Shown: positions 23,959 to 33,614, counted from the first letter of the stretch. The stretch is 43,808 nt of DNA from Erysipelotrichaceae bacterium UBA3379 (GCA_002359025.1 DEPZ01000027.1:1-43808), one strand, 5' to 3'. Translations and numbers: made by a program. The notes: a model not told the origin generated them from the letters alone.

Positions 23959-24381
23959 TTATCTCCTTTGACTATCTAAATATCCTTGCAGTATTTGTAC
24001 TGCAGCCATTTTATCAATGACTTGTTTTCTTTTCTTTCTTGACACATCAGCAAATATTAATGAATTCTGTGCCATAACTGTTGTCAGCCTTTCATCGACT
24101 AAAATCACTTCTACGTCCATCATCTTTTCTAGTCTTTCTTTAAACTGAATAGATATTTGACCCCTCTCGCCAATATCTCCATTCATATGTTTAGGAAGAC
24201 CTAGAACAATCTTATGAATATTATTTTCTTGTACAAGTTCTTTTACACGATCGGCTGCTTTCTTATATTGATTTTCCTGAAATCGAAAAGTTTCAACACC
24301 ATGAGCTATCATACCTAAAGCATCACTCATAGCAATACCACACGTCCTAGAACCTAGGTCTAATCCTAATATTTTTTCCAT
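23959..24381 (-). CDS. ruvX: RuvX/YqgF nuclease (pre-16S rRNA processing, Holliday-junction-resolvase-like)
   Basis: In this 140-aa protein, ILGLDLGSRTCGIAMSD gives the first catalytic Asp of the RNase H fold. VLGLPKHMNGDIGERG and VDERLTTVMA provide the remaining conserved acidic and basic residues. Family members process the 5' end of 16S rRNA. The start overlaps the ireB stop by 1 bp, and DUF1292 follows by 2 bp, as in Bacillus. Confidence 0.94.
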   Translation of the reverse strand: MEKILGLDLGSRTCGIAMSDALGMIAHGVETFRFQENQYKKAADRVKELVQENNIHKIVLGLPKHMNGDIGERGQISIQFKERLEKMMDVEVILVDERLTTVMAQNSLIFADVSRKKRKQVIDKMAAVQILQGYLDSQRR

Positions 24382-24638
24382 TATTTAGACTCCAAATAAA
24401 ATTTCACAAGTTCTTCAATAATTTCATCACGATCAATTTGTTGAATAATTGATCTTGCGCCCTTATGACTAGAAATATAAGCTGGGTCATTTGAAATTAA
24501 ATATCCTGCAATTTGATGTACAGCATTATATCCTCTTTCATCTAATGCTTGAGAAACAGTCATTAAATTAGAATGAATGACTTCTCTTTTAATTTCTTCT
24601 GAATTAAATAGACGTGTTTGAGTAAAATCTCTTGCCAT
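24381..24638 (-). CDS. ireB: IreB-family regulatory phosphoprotein (YrzL/ReoM)
   Basis: In this 85-aa protein, the blocks VSQALDERGYNAVHQIAGYL and SNDPAYISSHKGARSIIQQI are the family hallmark. In Enterococcus (IreB) and Listeria (ReoM) the protein is phosphorylated by a PASTA Ser/Thr kinase near its N-terminus and controls cephalosporin resistance or MurA turnover. Here candidate sites are Thr6 and Thr8. It lies between alaS and ruvX, the conserved position. Confidence 0.94.
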   Translation of the reverse strand: MARDFTQTRLFNSEEIKREVIHSNLMTVSQALDERGYNAVHQIAGYLISNDPAYISSHKGARSIIQQIDRDEIIEELVKFYLESK

Positions 24639-24703
24639 AGCGTATCCCTCCTGTCTATATAATTCATATTACACTAAATTAGCGAAAATTACTAGTAAAA
24701 AGC

Positions 24704-27313
24704 TTATATTGAGTGCTTAATTTGTGAAATTGCTTCCTGAATATGGTCTAATGATGCACAACCTCCTTGTGCGAAGTCAGGTTTTCCACCACCTCTACCA
24801 CCAGTAACAGTATTTATCATCTTCACAAATTCTCCTGCTTTATGTCCTTCTTTAACTAAATTCGCAGTCAATCCTACAAAGTAAGATACTTTTCCTTCGT
24901 ATTCACTTACAACAACAACCATACCATGATTCAATTGATCTCTTAATTCAAAAGTCATTTGTTTAGATGTTTGTGCATCTTTATTATCTTCCACAAATAA
25001 GAATTCAATACCATTAATTTCTTCAATATTTTTTGTTTTCTCTTTCGCTTCTAAGCTATTTAATTTATCTAAATATTGATCTCTTTGTTTTTTCACTTCT
25101 TGTGCTTCTTCAACAAATTGATTCATTTTAGCAATAATATCATTCTTATTATTTAATTTTAATATATCACTAAGTGTTTGGATTGTTTCTTCATTTTTCT
25201 TTAATGATGCATAAGCTTTTTTAGAAGTGACAGCTTCAATACGTCTTACACCAGAACCAACACTTTCTTCACTTTCAATTTTAAATAAACCAATTTGACT
25301 ACTATTAGATACATGGCAACCACCACATAATTCTTTAGAATAATCCCCAACACTAACAACTCTTACAACATCTCCATATTTCTCATCAAATAAAGCCATA
25401 GCCCCTGATGCTGTTGCCTCGTCTTTACTCATATGAGCAATGTTAACTTGTAATCCAGCAAAGATTTGAGCGTTAACTTCATCTTCTACACGTCTGATTT
25501 CTTGTTCAGTCATTTTTTGAGGATGTGTAAAGTCAAAACGTAATCTTTCATCATCGACATATGATCCAGATTGCATAACATGATCTCCTAACACATTCTT
25601 CAATGCTTTTTGTAAAAGATGTGTTGCTGTGTGATTATTTTGAACTAATAATCTTTTTTGAGTATCAACATATAATGTGAATGTATCTCCTACTTTTACA
25701 TTTCCTTTTTCTACTTCAACGACATGTAAATGTTGTTGATGTGGTGCTTTAGAAACATATGTTACATTTAATGTTGTTGTGTCATTACTCATTGTTCCTG
25801 TATCAGCACATTGTCCACCCATTTCAGCATAGAAAGTTGTTGTATCTAAAATAATTTCACCTTTTGTATCTATTTGTTGACATTTTACACCATCTACAAA
25901 TGTAGCAATAACTTTTGCTTGAATTGGTTCAGGATTATAAACAAATTCACTTGGAGTATCAAAAGCCATTAAATCTGGTTTTTGTGATGACATTGATTCT
26001 AAATCCCCACGTGCATTTCTTGCACGATCTTGTTGAGCTTTCATTGCTAATTTGAAACCTTCTTCATCAACTGTATAGCCTGATTCTTCAGCAATTTCTA
26101 CTGTTAATTCTAATGGGAATCCATATGTATCGTACAATTTAAATGCATCCTCACCATTTAATGTATGATGACTTGTTTTTTCTAACATTTGATTTAATAA
26201 TTTTTCACCATGAGATAATGTCTTATGGAAAGCTTCTTCTTCTTTTTTCACTAATCCACTTACATAATCAGCTTTTTCTGGTAAATAATCATAAAACTCT
26301 TTCATAATATCACTTACAATATAAACAAGTTTATACATAAATGAATGATCAATACCAATTTTTTTACCATAACGCACTGCACGTCTTAATATTCTTCTTA
26401 ATACATACCCTCTACCTGCATTATCAAATAATGCTCCATCACTTAATGCAAAAGTGACTGTACGAATATGGTCAGCAATAACTCTATAAGCCATTTTATT
26501 GTCTTCATATTTGACATTTGTCATTTCTTCAGTTGCATGAATGATTGGTAAGAATAAATCTGTATCAAAGTTTGTTTCACCACCTTGAATAATACTTACA
26601 AGTCTTTCTAATCCCATACCTGTATCTATATTCTTTTGTGGTAATTCTTTGTATTCTTTTCTATCGATAGCTGGATTACAATCATATTGTGAAAATACGA
26701 CATTCCATACTTCAATATATCTATCATTTTCCATTTCTTCAAAGAATAATTTTGCACCAATACCTTCTGGATCATATTTTTCTCCTCTATCATAGAAGAT
26801 TTCAGAGTCAGGTCCTCCAGGACCTTCACCAATTTCCCAGAAGTTATCATCTGTTTTTAAAATATGACTTGGGTCAACATGACAAACCTCTGTCCAAATA
26901 CGATATGCCTGGGCATCATCTGTATAAACAGAAATATATAATTTATCTTTATCAAAACCAATCCATTCAGGACTTGTTAAAAACTCCCAAGCAAATGGAA
27001 TTGCTTCTTCTTTAAAATAGTCTCCAATAGAGAAGTTTCCTAACATTTCAAAGAATGTATGGTGTCTTGCTGTTTTCCCTACGTTTTCAATATCATTTGT
27101 ACGAATTGATTTTTGAGCATTTGCTATTCTATTACATGCTGGTTTTTCACTACCATCAAAATATTTCTTTAATGCAGCAACACCTGCATTAATCCATAAT
27201 AATGTCGGATCATTATGGGGAATTAATGATGCTCCAGGTTCAATCATATGACCTTTAGATTGAAAGTAATCTAAAAACATTTGTCTTACTTGATTTCCAG
27301 TTAAGTTTTTCAT
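24704..27313 (-). CDS. alaS: Alanyl-tRNA synthetase
   Basis: In this 869-aa protein the catalytic domain begins QVRQMFLDYFQSKGH and contains HNDPTLLWINAGVA. The editing domain has the zinc ligands HTATH and, later, CGGCH. The C-terminal DHHA1 domain carries GGRGGGKPDFAQGG. It charges tRNA-Ala and clears mischarged Ser and Gly. Length is typical. Expression is controlled by the T-box leader upstream. Confidence 0.97.
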   Translation of the reverse strand: MKNLTGNQVRQMFLDYFQSKGHMIEPGASLIPHNDPTLLWINAGVAALKKYFDGSEKPACNRIANAQKSIRTNDIENVGKTARHHTFFEMLGNFSIGDYFKEEAIPFAWEFLTSPEWIGFDKDKLYISVYTDDAQAYRIWTEVCHVDPSHILKTDDNFWEIGEGPGGPDSEIFYDRGEKYDPEGIGAKLFFEEMENDRYIEVWNVVFSQYDCNPAIDRKEYKELPQKNIDTGMGLERLVSIIQGGETNFDTDLFLPIIHATEEMTNVKYEDNKMAYRVIADHIRTVTFALSDGALFDNAGRGYVLRRILRRAVRYGKKIGIDHSFMYKLVYIVSDIMKEFYDYLPEKADYVSGLVKKEEEAFHKTLSHGEKLLNQMLEKTSHHTLNGEDAFKLYDTYGFPLELTVEIAEESGYTVDEEGFKLAMKAQQDRARNARGDLESMSSQKPDLMAFDTPSEFVYNPEPIQAKVIATFVDGVKCQQIDTKGEIILDTTTFYAEMGGQCADTGTMSNDTTTLNVTYVSKAPHQQHLHVVEVEKGNVKVGDTFTLYVDTQKRLLVQNNHTATHLLQKALKNVLGDHVMQSGSYVDDERLRFDFTHPQKMTEQEIRRVEDEVNAQIFAGLQVNIAHMSKDEATASGAMALFDEKYGDVVRVVSVGDYSKELCGGCHVSNSSQIGLFKIESEESVGSGVRRIEAVTSKKAYASLKKNEETIQTLSDILKLNNKNDIIAKMNQFVEEAQEVKKQRDQYLDKLNSLEAKEKTKNIEEINGIEFLFVEDNKDAQTSKQMTFELRDQLNHGMVVVVSEYEGKVSYFVGLTANLVKEGHKAGEFVKMINTVTGGRGGGKPDFAQGGCASLDHIQEAISQIKHSI

Positions 27314-27545
27314 AGTCTCCTCCTTTAAAATTAAAAAAGTCGCTCCTCAAAAAGGAACGACTATATCGCGGTACCATCCTTATTCATAGTTTATACTATG
27401 CCCTTTATGTCGATAACGCCGACACTGCGTTGATGTTTACATCACTCTTCAAAGTAGCTTTCTTTATGTTCTACTAGGAATTTTCACCAGCCATTCCCTC
27501 TCTACAAATAAAATCATAAATACTCTTCTTTTTCAACGATTTAAC
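27314..27545 (-). promoter_or_regulatory. T-box riboswitch (tRNA-Ala sensing) in the alaS leader
   Basis: On the minus strand, the AGAGAGGGAATGGCTGGTGA apical region of stem I precedes the specifier loop GAAAGCTAC, which presents GCU (27458-27456), an alanine codon. The T-box AAGGATGGTACCGCG (27381-27367) has UGGU, complementary to the ACCA end of tRNA-Ala. The terminator AGTCGTTCC...GGAGCGACT with six T residues (about 27362-27333) competes with the antiterminator. Uncharged tRNA-Ala should allow read-through into alaS. Confidence 0.93.
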
Positions 27546-27551
27546 GTTTGT

Positions 27552-27580
27552 ATTATACCCAATATTTTTTTAAAAATCAA
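27552..27580 (-). promoter_or_regulatory. Promoter of the alaS T-box transcript
   Basis: On the minus strand, TTGATT (27580-27575), a 17-bp spacer, and TATAAT (27557-27552). It begins directly after the stop codon of the diguanylate cyclase gene. Confidence 0.78.
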
Positions 27581-28834
27581 CTATAAACATTCTTCTTTAG
27601 AGAGAGTTGATGAAAAAATAGTATATCTTTTTGTCTTAGACTGTTTAGAATGCGACAAAGCTTGATCAGCCAAATGATAATAATCATTAAAATCTAAACT
27701 CTCATCTATACTCACTCCAATAGAAACCGTTACATTCATTGAAGAAAGTTCTATATCTATTCTTTCTAAAATACGTTTACAAATTTGTTTTGTTTGATCA
27801 TATGTAACATGTGGTAAGAAAGTAAAAAATTCATCTCCTCCAAATCTTGCAACAATATCATCTTTTCTAAAGAATGATTTCAACATTTTTGCAAATCTTC
27901 TTAACACCAAATCTCCATACTCATGTCCAAATCTTAAATTAACTTGTTTAAAATCATTAATATTAAATAAAATCAATGCATTATTATCATGTCCTTTATG
28001 CGCTTGTTCGAACAAAACATCACTCACAGCCTTCATACCACCATGGCGATTATGAACTTGTGTTAATTCATCTGTTGTTATTAAATCTTGAATTTCTTCT
28101 TTCGCCATAACTTCTTCATGAACATCTTGTAAGATACCTAACCCATAGGTTTGTTTGGTTTCATTATTATGATATTGACGAATTTGACATCTATGCCATT
28201 TCATACCCAATTCTTTAGAAAATTTAAATTCTACCAATATATTTTTATCTTGTGATGAATTGAGGTCAAAAAGATCTTCTAGCTTCTCTTGATCTTCTAT
28301 TTTTGCAATACCTAAATCAAATAGAGATTGAGGTACATTTTCTATATATTCTGGAAGATTATACTTTTGTACAATTAAAGGAAAATTATGGATCATATGT
28401 AGTTCATAATAATAATCAAAAATAAATGCATCTGTTTTTTCTACGATAATATCAATCTTTTTCTTTAGATCTTCAATTCTTTCTTTCATATATTCTTTTT
28501 GCGTTAAATCCTCAAAAAGACAACCACAACAATCATAATCTAAAGGAATAATTCTTACTTTCACAAATCTATCTAAATAATCACTATTCATACGAATAAT
28601 GACCTCTTCTTTACTTTCTAATGCTTCTTTAAAGAATACAATCCAACGCTCTTGAAAATGATTGTATATCTGTCTGAATTGTATAGATTTTTCTTGTTCT
28701 ACATTTTCTTTCCACTTTAACATTGCTGGATTGATATAAGTAATTTGAAAATCTGTATATTCGTTATTTTCTTGTATTAAAGATATTTTTATAAAAGGAA
28801 TAGATAATTTATCTAATATCTCTTTATACTCCAT
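27581..28834 (-). CDS. GGDEF-domain diguanylate cyclase
   Basis: In this 417-aa protein, residues 1-~240 hold a PAS-like N-terminal sensor region (EYKEILDKLSIPFIKISLIQ) and a linker coiled coil (KERIEDLKKKIDIIVEK). The GGDEF domain is complete: LFNINDFKQVNLRFGHEYGD, ARFGGDEFFTFLP and SIGVSI. RKDD lies five residues before GGDEF and fits the RxxD inhibitory I-site, so feedback inhibition by c-di-GMP is likely. There are no membrane helices, so it is cytoplasmic. No EAL or PilZ protein lies in the window. Confidence 0.92.
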   Translation of the reverse strand: MEYKEILDKLSIPFIKISLIQENNEYTDFQITYINPAMLKWKENVEQEKSIQFRQIYNHFQERWIVFFKEALESKEEVIIRMNSDYLDRFVKVRIIPLDYDCCGCLFEDLTQKEYMKERIEDLKKKIDIIVEKTDAFIFDYYYELHMIHNFPLIVQKYNLPEYIENVPQSLFDLGIAKIEDQEKLEDLFDLNSSQDKNILVEFKFSKELGMKWHRCQIRQYHNNETKQTYGLGILQDVHEEVMAKEEIQDLITTDELTQVHNRHGGMKAVSDVLFEQAHKGHDNNALILFNINDFKQVNLRFGHEYGDLVLRRFAKMLKSFFRKDDIVARFGGDEFFTFLPHVTYDQTKQICKRILERIDIELSSMNVTVSIGVSIDESLDFNDYYHLADQALSHSKQSKTKRYTIFSSTLSKEECL

Positions 28835-28937
28835 CTTCTTCCCGTTATAAGTATAACGGTTTCACCGTCCTTTCAATACTCTATCTATATTATATCAATT
28901 AGATTAAAAAAAGTGAAAACTTTCATTATTGAAAATA

Positions 28938-28957
28938 AAAAAACCTCAGTGCAGAGG
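28938..28957 (-). terminator. Weak terminator after the AI-2E family gene
   Basis: CCTC (28944-28947) pairs with GAGG (28954-28957); on the minus strand it is followed by seven T residues. The stem is only 4 bp, so efficiency is uncertain. Confidence 0.4.
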
Positions 28958-29968
28958 AATTTTATAAATAATCTGTTTCATTGATTTTATAATATCTAAT
29001 TTTTTTAATAATTTGATAATCATAATAACATAGGACACAAATAATGGTGAAAATATCATTCCAATCAGCCCAAAACAATCACCAAAAAAAGTGAGTGCTA
29101 AAAAGAGTATGATGGGATGCAATTTGATACTCTTAGAAAACAAATAAGGCTGTAAATAAGAAGATTCAATATACTGTAAGACAATCACAACAAAAAAAGT
29201 AATATAACCTAGTTCAGGATCTTGTATATATTCATAGACAACAACAGGTATTCCCCCAATATAAGGCCCAATATAAGGAATTAAATTCGTTAAAGCAAGA
29301 AACAAAGCAATCCATATCAAATATGTCATATCTATAAACATAAAAGCTATCAAGCATAATGCAAAAAACAATATAAAATCTAAAAACAATGATTTCATAA
29401 ACTGATATGTCATTAGTTGAAGTCGTTTCAATGTTTGCATACATAACCCTTGCTTATGAAAAGGTAAATAACTAATTATGTTTTCTGTAATATGCATATT
29501 ATCATATGATAAATAGAATGAAATACCTAGTGCAAGTACAAAATGTCCTATCCAATAGATGAAAGATTGTGTCCAACCATTTAATAACTGCATGACATCA
29601 TCTAAAATATTATATTGTTTAAAAAAATCATAGATTGTTGTAAGTAGTGGATGTATTTGTAATGTTCCTTGCTCATATTCATGATAAAAATGAAGACATT
29701 GATCAAATATATAGGGTGCAACTCCATAACAGATAACCAAAATCAATAAAGAAAAAGAAACATACAAATGAATCACGACAATTCTTCTATCTAATCGATC
29801 ACTACTCATATAACGAATGAAAGGTTCTAATAAAAAATGAATAAATATAGCAATGAATAAAGGCAATAACAAATGAAAGATATATAAAAAGATATCAATC
29901 ACATGAAATAATTGAAATACATAATAAACAAGTATTAAAGCTATACTATAAATGATAATATTTTTAAT
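28946..29968 (-). CDS. AI-2E family transporter (YrrI/YdbI-like), probable ATT start
   Basis: The family core is clear: long membrane helices, LEPFIRYM near the N-terminus, and ALTNLIPYIGPYIGGIPVVV, the conserved AI-2E signature. The first GTG (29902) has no ribosome binding site and would delete the first helix. Six nt downstream of GGAGGG, an in-frame ATT (29968-29966) begins (M)KNIIIYSIALILVYYVFQL, supplying the usual first transmembrane segment. I therefore place the start at ATT, a rare initiator known from infC, giving 340 aa. Members export ions or small molecules. The gene is syntenic with B. subtilis yrrI between alaS and recD2. Confidence 0.8.
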   Translation of the reverse strand: MKNIIIYSIALILVYYVFQLFHVIDIFLYIFHLLLPLFIAIFIHFLLEPFIRYMSSDRLDRRIVVIHLYVSFSLLILVICYGVAPYIFDQCLHFYHEYEQGTLQIHPLLTTIYDFFKQYNILDDVMQLLNGWTQSFIYWIGHFVLALGISFYLSYDNMHITENIISYLPFHKQGLCMQTLKRLQLMTYQFMKSLFLDFILFFALCLIAFMFIDMTYLIWIALFLALTNLIPYIGPYIGGIPVVVYEYIQDPELGYITFFVVIVLQYIESSYLQPYLFSKSIKLHPIILFLALTFFGDCFGLIGMIFSPLFVSYVIMIIKLLKKLDIIKSMKQIIYKIPLH

Positions 29969-29985
29969 AGCAATCCCTCCTAGAC

Positions 29986-30009
29986 AAAAAGGACTATCAC
30001 TAGTCCTTT
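29986..30009 (-). terminator. Terminator of the 45-aa gene
   Basis: AAAGGACTA (29988-29996), loop TCAC, TAGTCCTTT (30001-30009). On the minus strand it ends in five T residues, directly before the AI-2E ribosome binding site. Confidence 0.8.
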
Positions 30010-30017
30010 GTACTCTT

Positions 30018-30155
30018 TTAAAGTTGTTCTTTTATGGCTTTTTTTGCTTTATGAACTTGATGTTCAACTTCAGTTGCACATGGCATATCACTCATAAAAA
30101 TCATTGCTGCAGCAACAATGCCTGCAGAAAAGAAAGCAACTGTTAATTTAGACAT
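30018..30155 (-). CDS. 45-aa small membrane or secreted protein
   Basis: ATG at 30155 follows AAGGAG and reads MSKLTVAFFSAGIVAAAMIF, then a polar tail with ATEVEHQVHKAKKAIKEQL. Hydrophobic residues 4-20 could be a membrane anchor or signal sequence; the tail is a charged helix. It resembles small YtxH-like membrane peptides in layout but is too short to assign. It sits between recD2 and the AI-2E gene and has its own terminator. Confidence 0.62.
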   Translation of the reverse strand: MSKLTVAFFSAGIVAAAMIFMSDMPCATEVEHQVHKAKKAIKEQL

Positions 30156-30195
30156 AACGACTCACTCCTTTTAGTACACTTTTATTATGTACTAT

Positions 30196-32388
30196 TTATT
30201 CAAAATCATACAAAGAAATTTCTTGAATCGTATTTAATCTTGTTTGTAAAGTTGTTCTTCTTTTATCATCACGATCATTTTTTATACCATATTCAAAAGC
30301 TTGGGGATTTCCTAATATAAATAAAGATTGCTTTGCTCGCGTTAAACCTGTATAAATCAAGTTCTTCTTTAACATAATATAATATTCTTTAAGTACAGGC
30401 ATAATAACAATTTTAAACTCATTACCCTGAGATTTATGTATACTCATACAATAAGCATGAGTAATTGTGTAAAAATCTTCTGCAGTATATTCTACATACT
30501 GACCATCAAAATTAATAATCAATGTATCTTTCAAATACTCAAAATTATCTTTAAAACAAATTTCTTCTAAGATTCCAATATCACCATTAAAAACATTATC
30601 ATCAACCCTATTTTTTAATTGAAGTATTTTATCTCCTTCTCTAAAAATTCTTTTACCAACACGCAATTCTTTTTTAAACTCATCAGCTGGATTCAATAAT
30701 TCCTGTAAACAATCATTTAATGCATCTATTCCAGCTACACCATTATACATAGGGGCAAGAACCTGTATATCTTGACTATCATATCCTTCTTGCATAGCCT
30801 TTGAAACAAGATGTTTAACATATCCAACAACATCTTGAGCCTGACATGTTTGAAAATATATATCATTATATTTGAAGAAGACATCTGAATGATACTCATA
30901 ATTTCTAATATCATGAGCCAAAGTAATAATACCACTTTCTTTGGATTGACGATAAATCCTTTCTAATCTAACAGCTGAAACTTTTGATGAAGCTAATAAA
31001 TCTTTTAAAACATGTCCAGGTCCTACTGAAGGTAACTGTTGATCATCGCCAATTAATAATAACTTTGTAACATGGGTAGATGCTTCTAATAAATGCGAAA
31101 ACAATAATGTATCTACCATTGAGAACTCATCAATAACTAATAGATCACAATCCAACGGATGTTCTCTATTGACTGCAAAAACATTTGTATGCAAATCCCA
31201 TTTTAATAGTCGATGAATTGTACATGCTTCTAGTCCTGTCACTTCACTTAAACGTTTTGCTGCTCTTCCAGTAGGAGCAACCAAGGCTATCTTTTGATCC
31301 GGATAAACTTTTCTATATAGCTTCATAATAGCTTCTACAATTGTTGTTTTTCCTGTTCCAGGACCACCCGTTATAATCATTGAAGGTTGTTTAAAAAACA
31401 AGAGTATAGCTTCTTTTTGTTTAACATCATATGTTAAAGAAAGTTGACTTTCTAGCTCTTCAAGATATATTTCTAATTCATCAGTATCTATTTCTTGAAG
31501 TGGGGAGTGTAACCATTTTTGAAATGTGTTCGCAATAACCATTTCACTTTCATATAAATCATAAGGATAATACTTTTCCAATTCTTGAACAATCTTCTTT
31601 TCTTCAATTAATTCTTCTAATTGCATAGCAAAATCTTCTTGCTTCACTCCAGGTATCAACCTATGAAAAGCTCGATAAATACGCTCATACTCTTGGTATG
31701 TACTTCCATCTTGAAAACATGCATCTTTTAAAGCATAAAAAACCGCTGCACGAATACGACTTTCATCATACGGATCCACACCTATTTTTAAAGCCAATTC
31801 ATCTGCTGTTTTAAAGCCAATACCATCGATATCATCAATAATTTGATAAGGGTTGTTTTGTAAAACTTCTAATGTACGTTCCTGATAAACAGCCTGTATT
31901 AGTGAAAGATGTTTGGTACTAATTCCATGTCCCATAAAAAATGATAAAACCTCTTGATCAAAATCTTGAGAAGATAAAACTTCATAAATTGTTTCTCTTT
32001 TCTTTTCACTCATACCTGGGATATGATCTAGAACATGTTTATCTTCTTTAATTTTTATCAGTGCATCTTTACCTAAAACATCTACAATCGCTTTTGCTTG
32101 CTTTTCTCCTATTCCTTTAAATAATGAACTAGATAAATAGCGAATGATTTCTTCTTCATCATTCGCTAAAATAATTTCATATGATTGAATTTGAAATTGT
32201 TTTCCATACTTTGGATGAATGATGTAATCCCCTTGAAAACGATATTTATCTTGAGGGTTCACATAACTCATATATCCACTTGCCAGAATAGGTTTATCCT
32301 CTTGTTCACTATCTATAAGACAAACAATAAACTTTGTTTCCTCACTATAAAAACGAACATGTTTAATAATTCCTATATATTCTAACAT
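30196..32388 (-). CDS. recD2: ATP-dependent DNA helicase RecD2
   Basis: This 730-aa protein has an OB-fold N-terminus with two helix-hairpin-helix repeats (ILANDEEEIIRYLSSSLFKG, then NPYQIIDDIDGIGFKTADEL). Walker A is GGPGTGKTT (341-349), the DEAD-like box is VIDEFSMVDT, and motif VI is YTGLTRAKQSLFILG. It is a 5'-3' SF1B helicase in DNA repair and replication-fork maintenance in bacteria without RecBCD. Its ATG shares one base with the stop of mnmA (TAATG), so translation is coupled. Confidence 0.95.
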   Translation of the reverse strand: MLEYIGIIKHVRFYSEETKFIVCLIDSEQEDKPILASGYMSYVNPQDKYRFQGDYIIHPKYGKQFQIQSYEIILANDEEEIIRYLSSSLFKGIGEKQAKAIVDVLGKDALIKIKEDKHVLDHIPGMSEKKRETIYEVLSSQDFDQEVLSFFMGHGISTKHLSLIQAVYQERTLEVLQNNPYQIIDDIDGIGFKTADELALKIGVDPYDESRIRAAVFYALKDACFQDGSTYQEYERIYRAFHRLIPGVKQEDFAMQLEELIEEKKIVQELEKYYPYDLYESEMVIANTFQKWLHSPLQEIDTDELEIYLEELESQLSLTYDVKQKEAILLFFKQPSMIITGGPGTGKTTIVEAIMKLYRKVYPDQKIALVAPTGRAAKRLSEVTGLEACTIHRLLKWDLHTNVFAVNREHPLDCDLLVIDEFSMVDTLLFSHLLEASTHVTKLLLIGDDQQLPSVGPGHVLKDLLASSKVSAVRLERIYRQSKESGIITLAHDIRNYEYHSDVFFKYNDIYFQTCQAQDVVGYVKHLVSKAMQEGYDSQDIQVLAPMYNGVAGIDALNDCLQELLNPADEFKKELRVGKRIFREGDKILQLKNRVDDNVFNGDIGILEEICFKDNFEYLKDTLIINFDGQYVEYTAEDFYTITHAYCMSIHKSQGNEFKIVIMPVLKEYYIMLKKNLIYTGLTRAKQSLFILGNPQAFEYGIKNDRDDKRRTTLQTRLNTIQEISLYDFE

Positions 32389-33521
32389 TATAGATATGTA
32401 ATCTCCTCTCCATGTTTATAAACTTTTTCAATTGTCCCTCCACCAAGACATACTTCACCATCATAGAAGACTGCAGCTTGCCCAGGAGTGACTGCCTTGA
32501 TTGGTTGCTTAAATGAAACATAAATTGTTGTTTCATCTACAAAACGCACAGTCACTTCATTATCCTTTTGACGATATCTAAACTTTGCTAGACAATCATA
32601 TTCTCCTTCAGGTTTATCACTTAAAATCCAATTCACATCAGTAATTAATGCACCATCACTCATTAACCAATCATTTTGATCGCCTTGACACACATATAAA
32701 ACATTTTCATCATATTCTTTTCCTACAACAAACCATGCATCACCAGGTCCACCAATATTTAATCCTTTTCTTTGACCAATTGTATAGTACATAATTCCTT
32801 GGTGTTCACCAACAACTTTTTTAGAAACAATATCTACCATCTTTCCAGGTTTTGCTGGAATATAGTTTTTCAAAAATTCTCTAAAATCTCTTTCACCAAT
32901 AAAGCAAATACCTGTACTATCTCTTTTATGAGCAACTGGCAATTCTAATTCTTCTGCAAGTTTTCTTACTTCAGGTTTTGTCAGTTCTCCAATAGGAAAT
33001 AATGAAGACTGTAGTTGAGTTTGATTTAGCTGACATAGAAAATAAGTTTGATCTTTATTATTATCAACACCTCTTAATATCTTAGAATCTTGTCCTGGAT
33101 GATGTTCGACTCTTGCATAGTGTCCTGTTGCGATAAAATCAGCATCTATTGATTTTGCATAATCTAAGAAAGCTTTAAATTTAATGTGTTTATTACATAG
33201 AATATCTGGGTTAGGTGTTCTTCCCTTTGCATATTCTTCTAAGAAATATGTAAACACATGATCCCAATATTCTTTAATAAAATCTACACGTCTTAACTCT
33301 ATACCTAAATGCTCTGCTACTTTTTTTGCATCATTATAATCTTCTTCTTGAGGACATATTTCATTATTATTGGTAGGATTTCCTAAAATATCATTATTTA
33401 ATGAAGAATCCCAGTTACGCATAAATACACCAATAACTTCATATCCTTGTTGTTTTAATAAATAGGCAGCTACTGCACTATCTACTCCACCACTCAAACC
33501 TAAAACAACTCTTTTTTTCAC
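32388..33521 (-). CDS. mnmA: tRNA-specific 2-thiouridylase MnmA
   Basis: The PP-loop is LGLSGGVDSAVAAYLL, and the catalytic cysteines lie in NPDILCNKHIKF and STGICFIGERDF. Later, YTIGQRKGLNIGG and the C-terminal beta-barrel complete the 377-aa protein. It thiolates U34 of tRNA-Lys, -Glu and -Gln. The start is probably GTG at 33521: the AAAGGAGGA site leaves 7 nt to it but almost no spacing to the ATG two codons upstream at 33527. A TTAACA-16-TAGAAT promoter lies upstream. Confidence 0.95.
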   Translation of the reverse strand: MKKRVVLGLSGGVDSAVAAYLLKQQGYEVIGVFMRNWDSSLNNDILGNPTNNNEICPQEEDYNDAKKVAEHLGIELRRVDFIKEYWDHVFTYFLEEYAKGRTPNPDILCNKHIKFKAFLDYAKSIDADFIATGHYARVEHHPGQDSKILRGVDNNKDQTYFLCQLNQTQLQSSLFPIGELTKPEVRKLAEELELPVAHKRDSTGICFIGERDFREFLKNYIPAKPGKMVDIVSKKVVGEHQGIMYYTIGQRKGLNIGGPGDAWFVVGKEYDENVLYVCQGDQNDWLMSDGALITDVNWILSDKPEGEYDCLAKFRYRQKDNEVTVRFVDETTIYVSFKQPIKAVTPGQAAVFYDGEVCLGGGTIEKVYKHGEEITYL

Positions 33522-33547
33522 ACACATTCCTCCTTTATGCTTTTTCT

Positions 33548-33575
33548 ATTCTAACACTTTCAAGACCTATGTTAA
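33548..33575 (-). promoter_or_regulatory. Promoter of mnmA-recD2
   Basis: On the minus strand, TTAACA (33575-33570), a 16-bp spacer, and TAGAAT (33553-33548). It lies just after the glucokinase terminator, making mnmA-recD2 a separate unit. Confidence 0.55.
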
Positions 33576-33580
33576 AGAGA

Positions 33581-33610
33581 AAAATGACAAAGGATAAACT
33601 CCTTTGTCAT
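33581..33610 (-). terminator. Terminator of the glucokinase gene
   Basis: ATGACAAAGGA (33584-33594), loop TAAAC, TCCTTTGTCAT (33600-33610) form an 11-bp perfect stem. The minus-strand transcript continues TTTTTCTC. Confidence 0.88.
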
Positions 33611-33614
33611 AAAA

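Noticed and set aside
30156..30195. AGTACA/TGTACT inverted repeat as terminator of recD2
   Set aside because: Neither strand has a following T tract; it is more likely leader structure of the 45-aa gene or chance.
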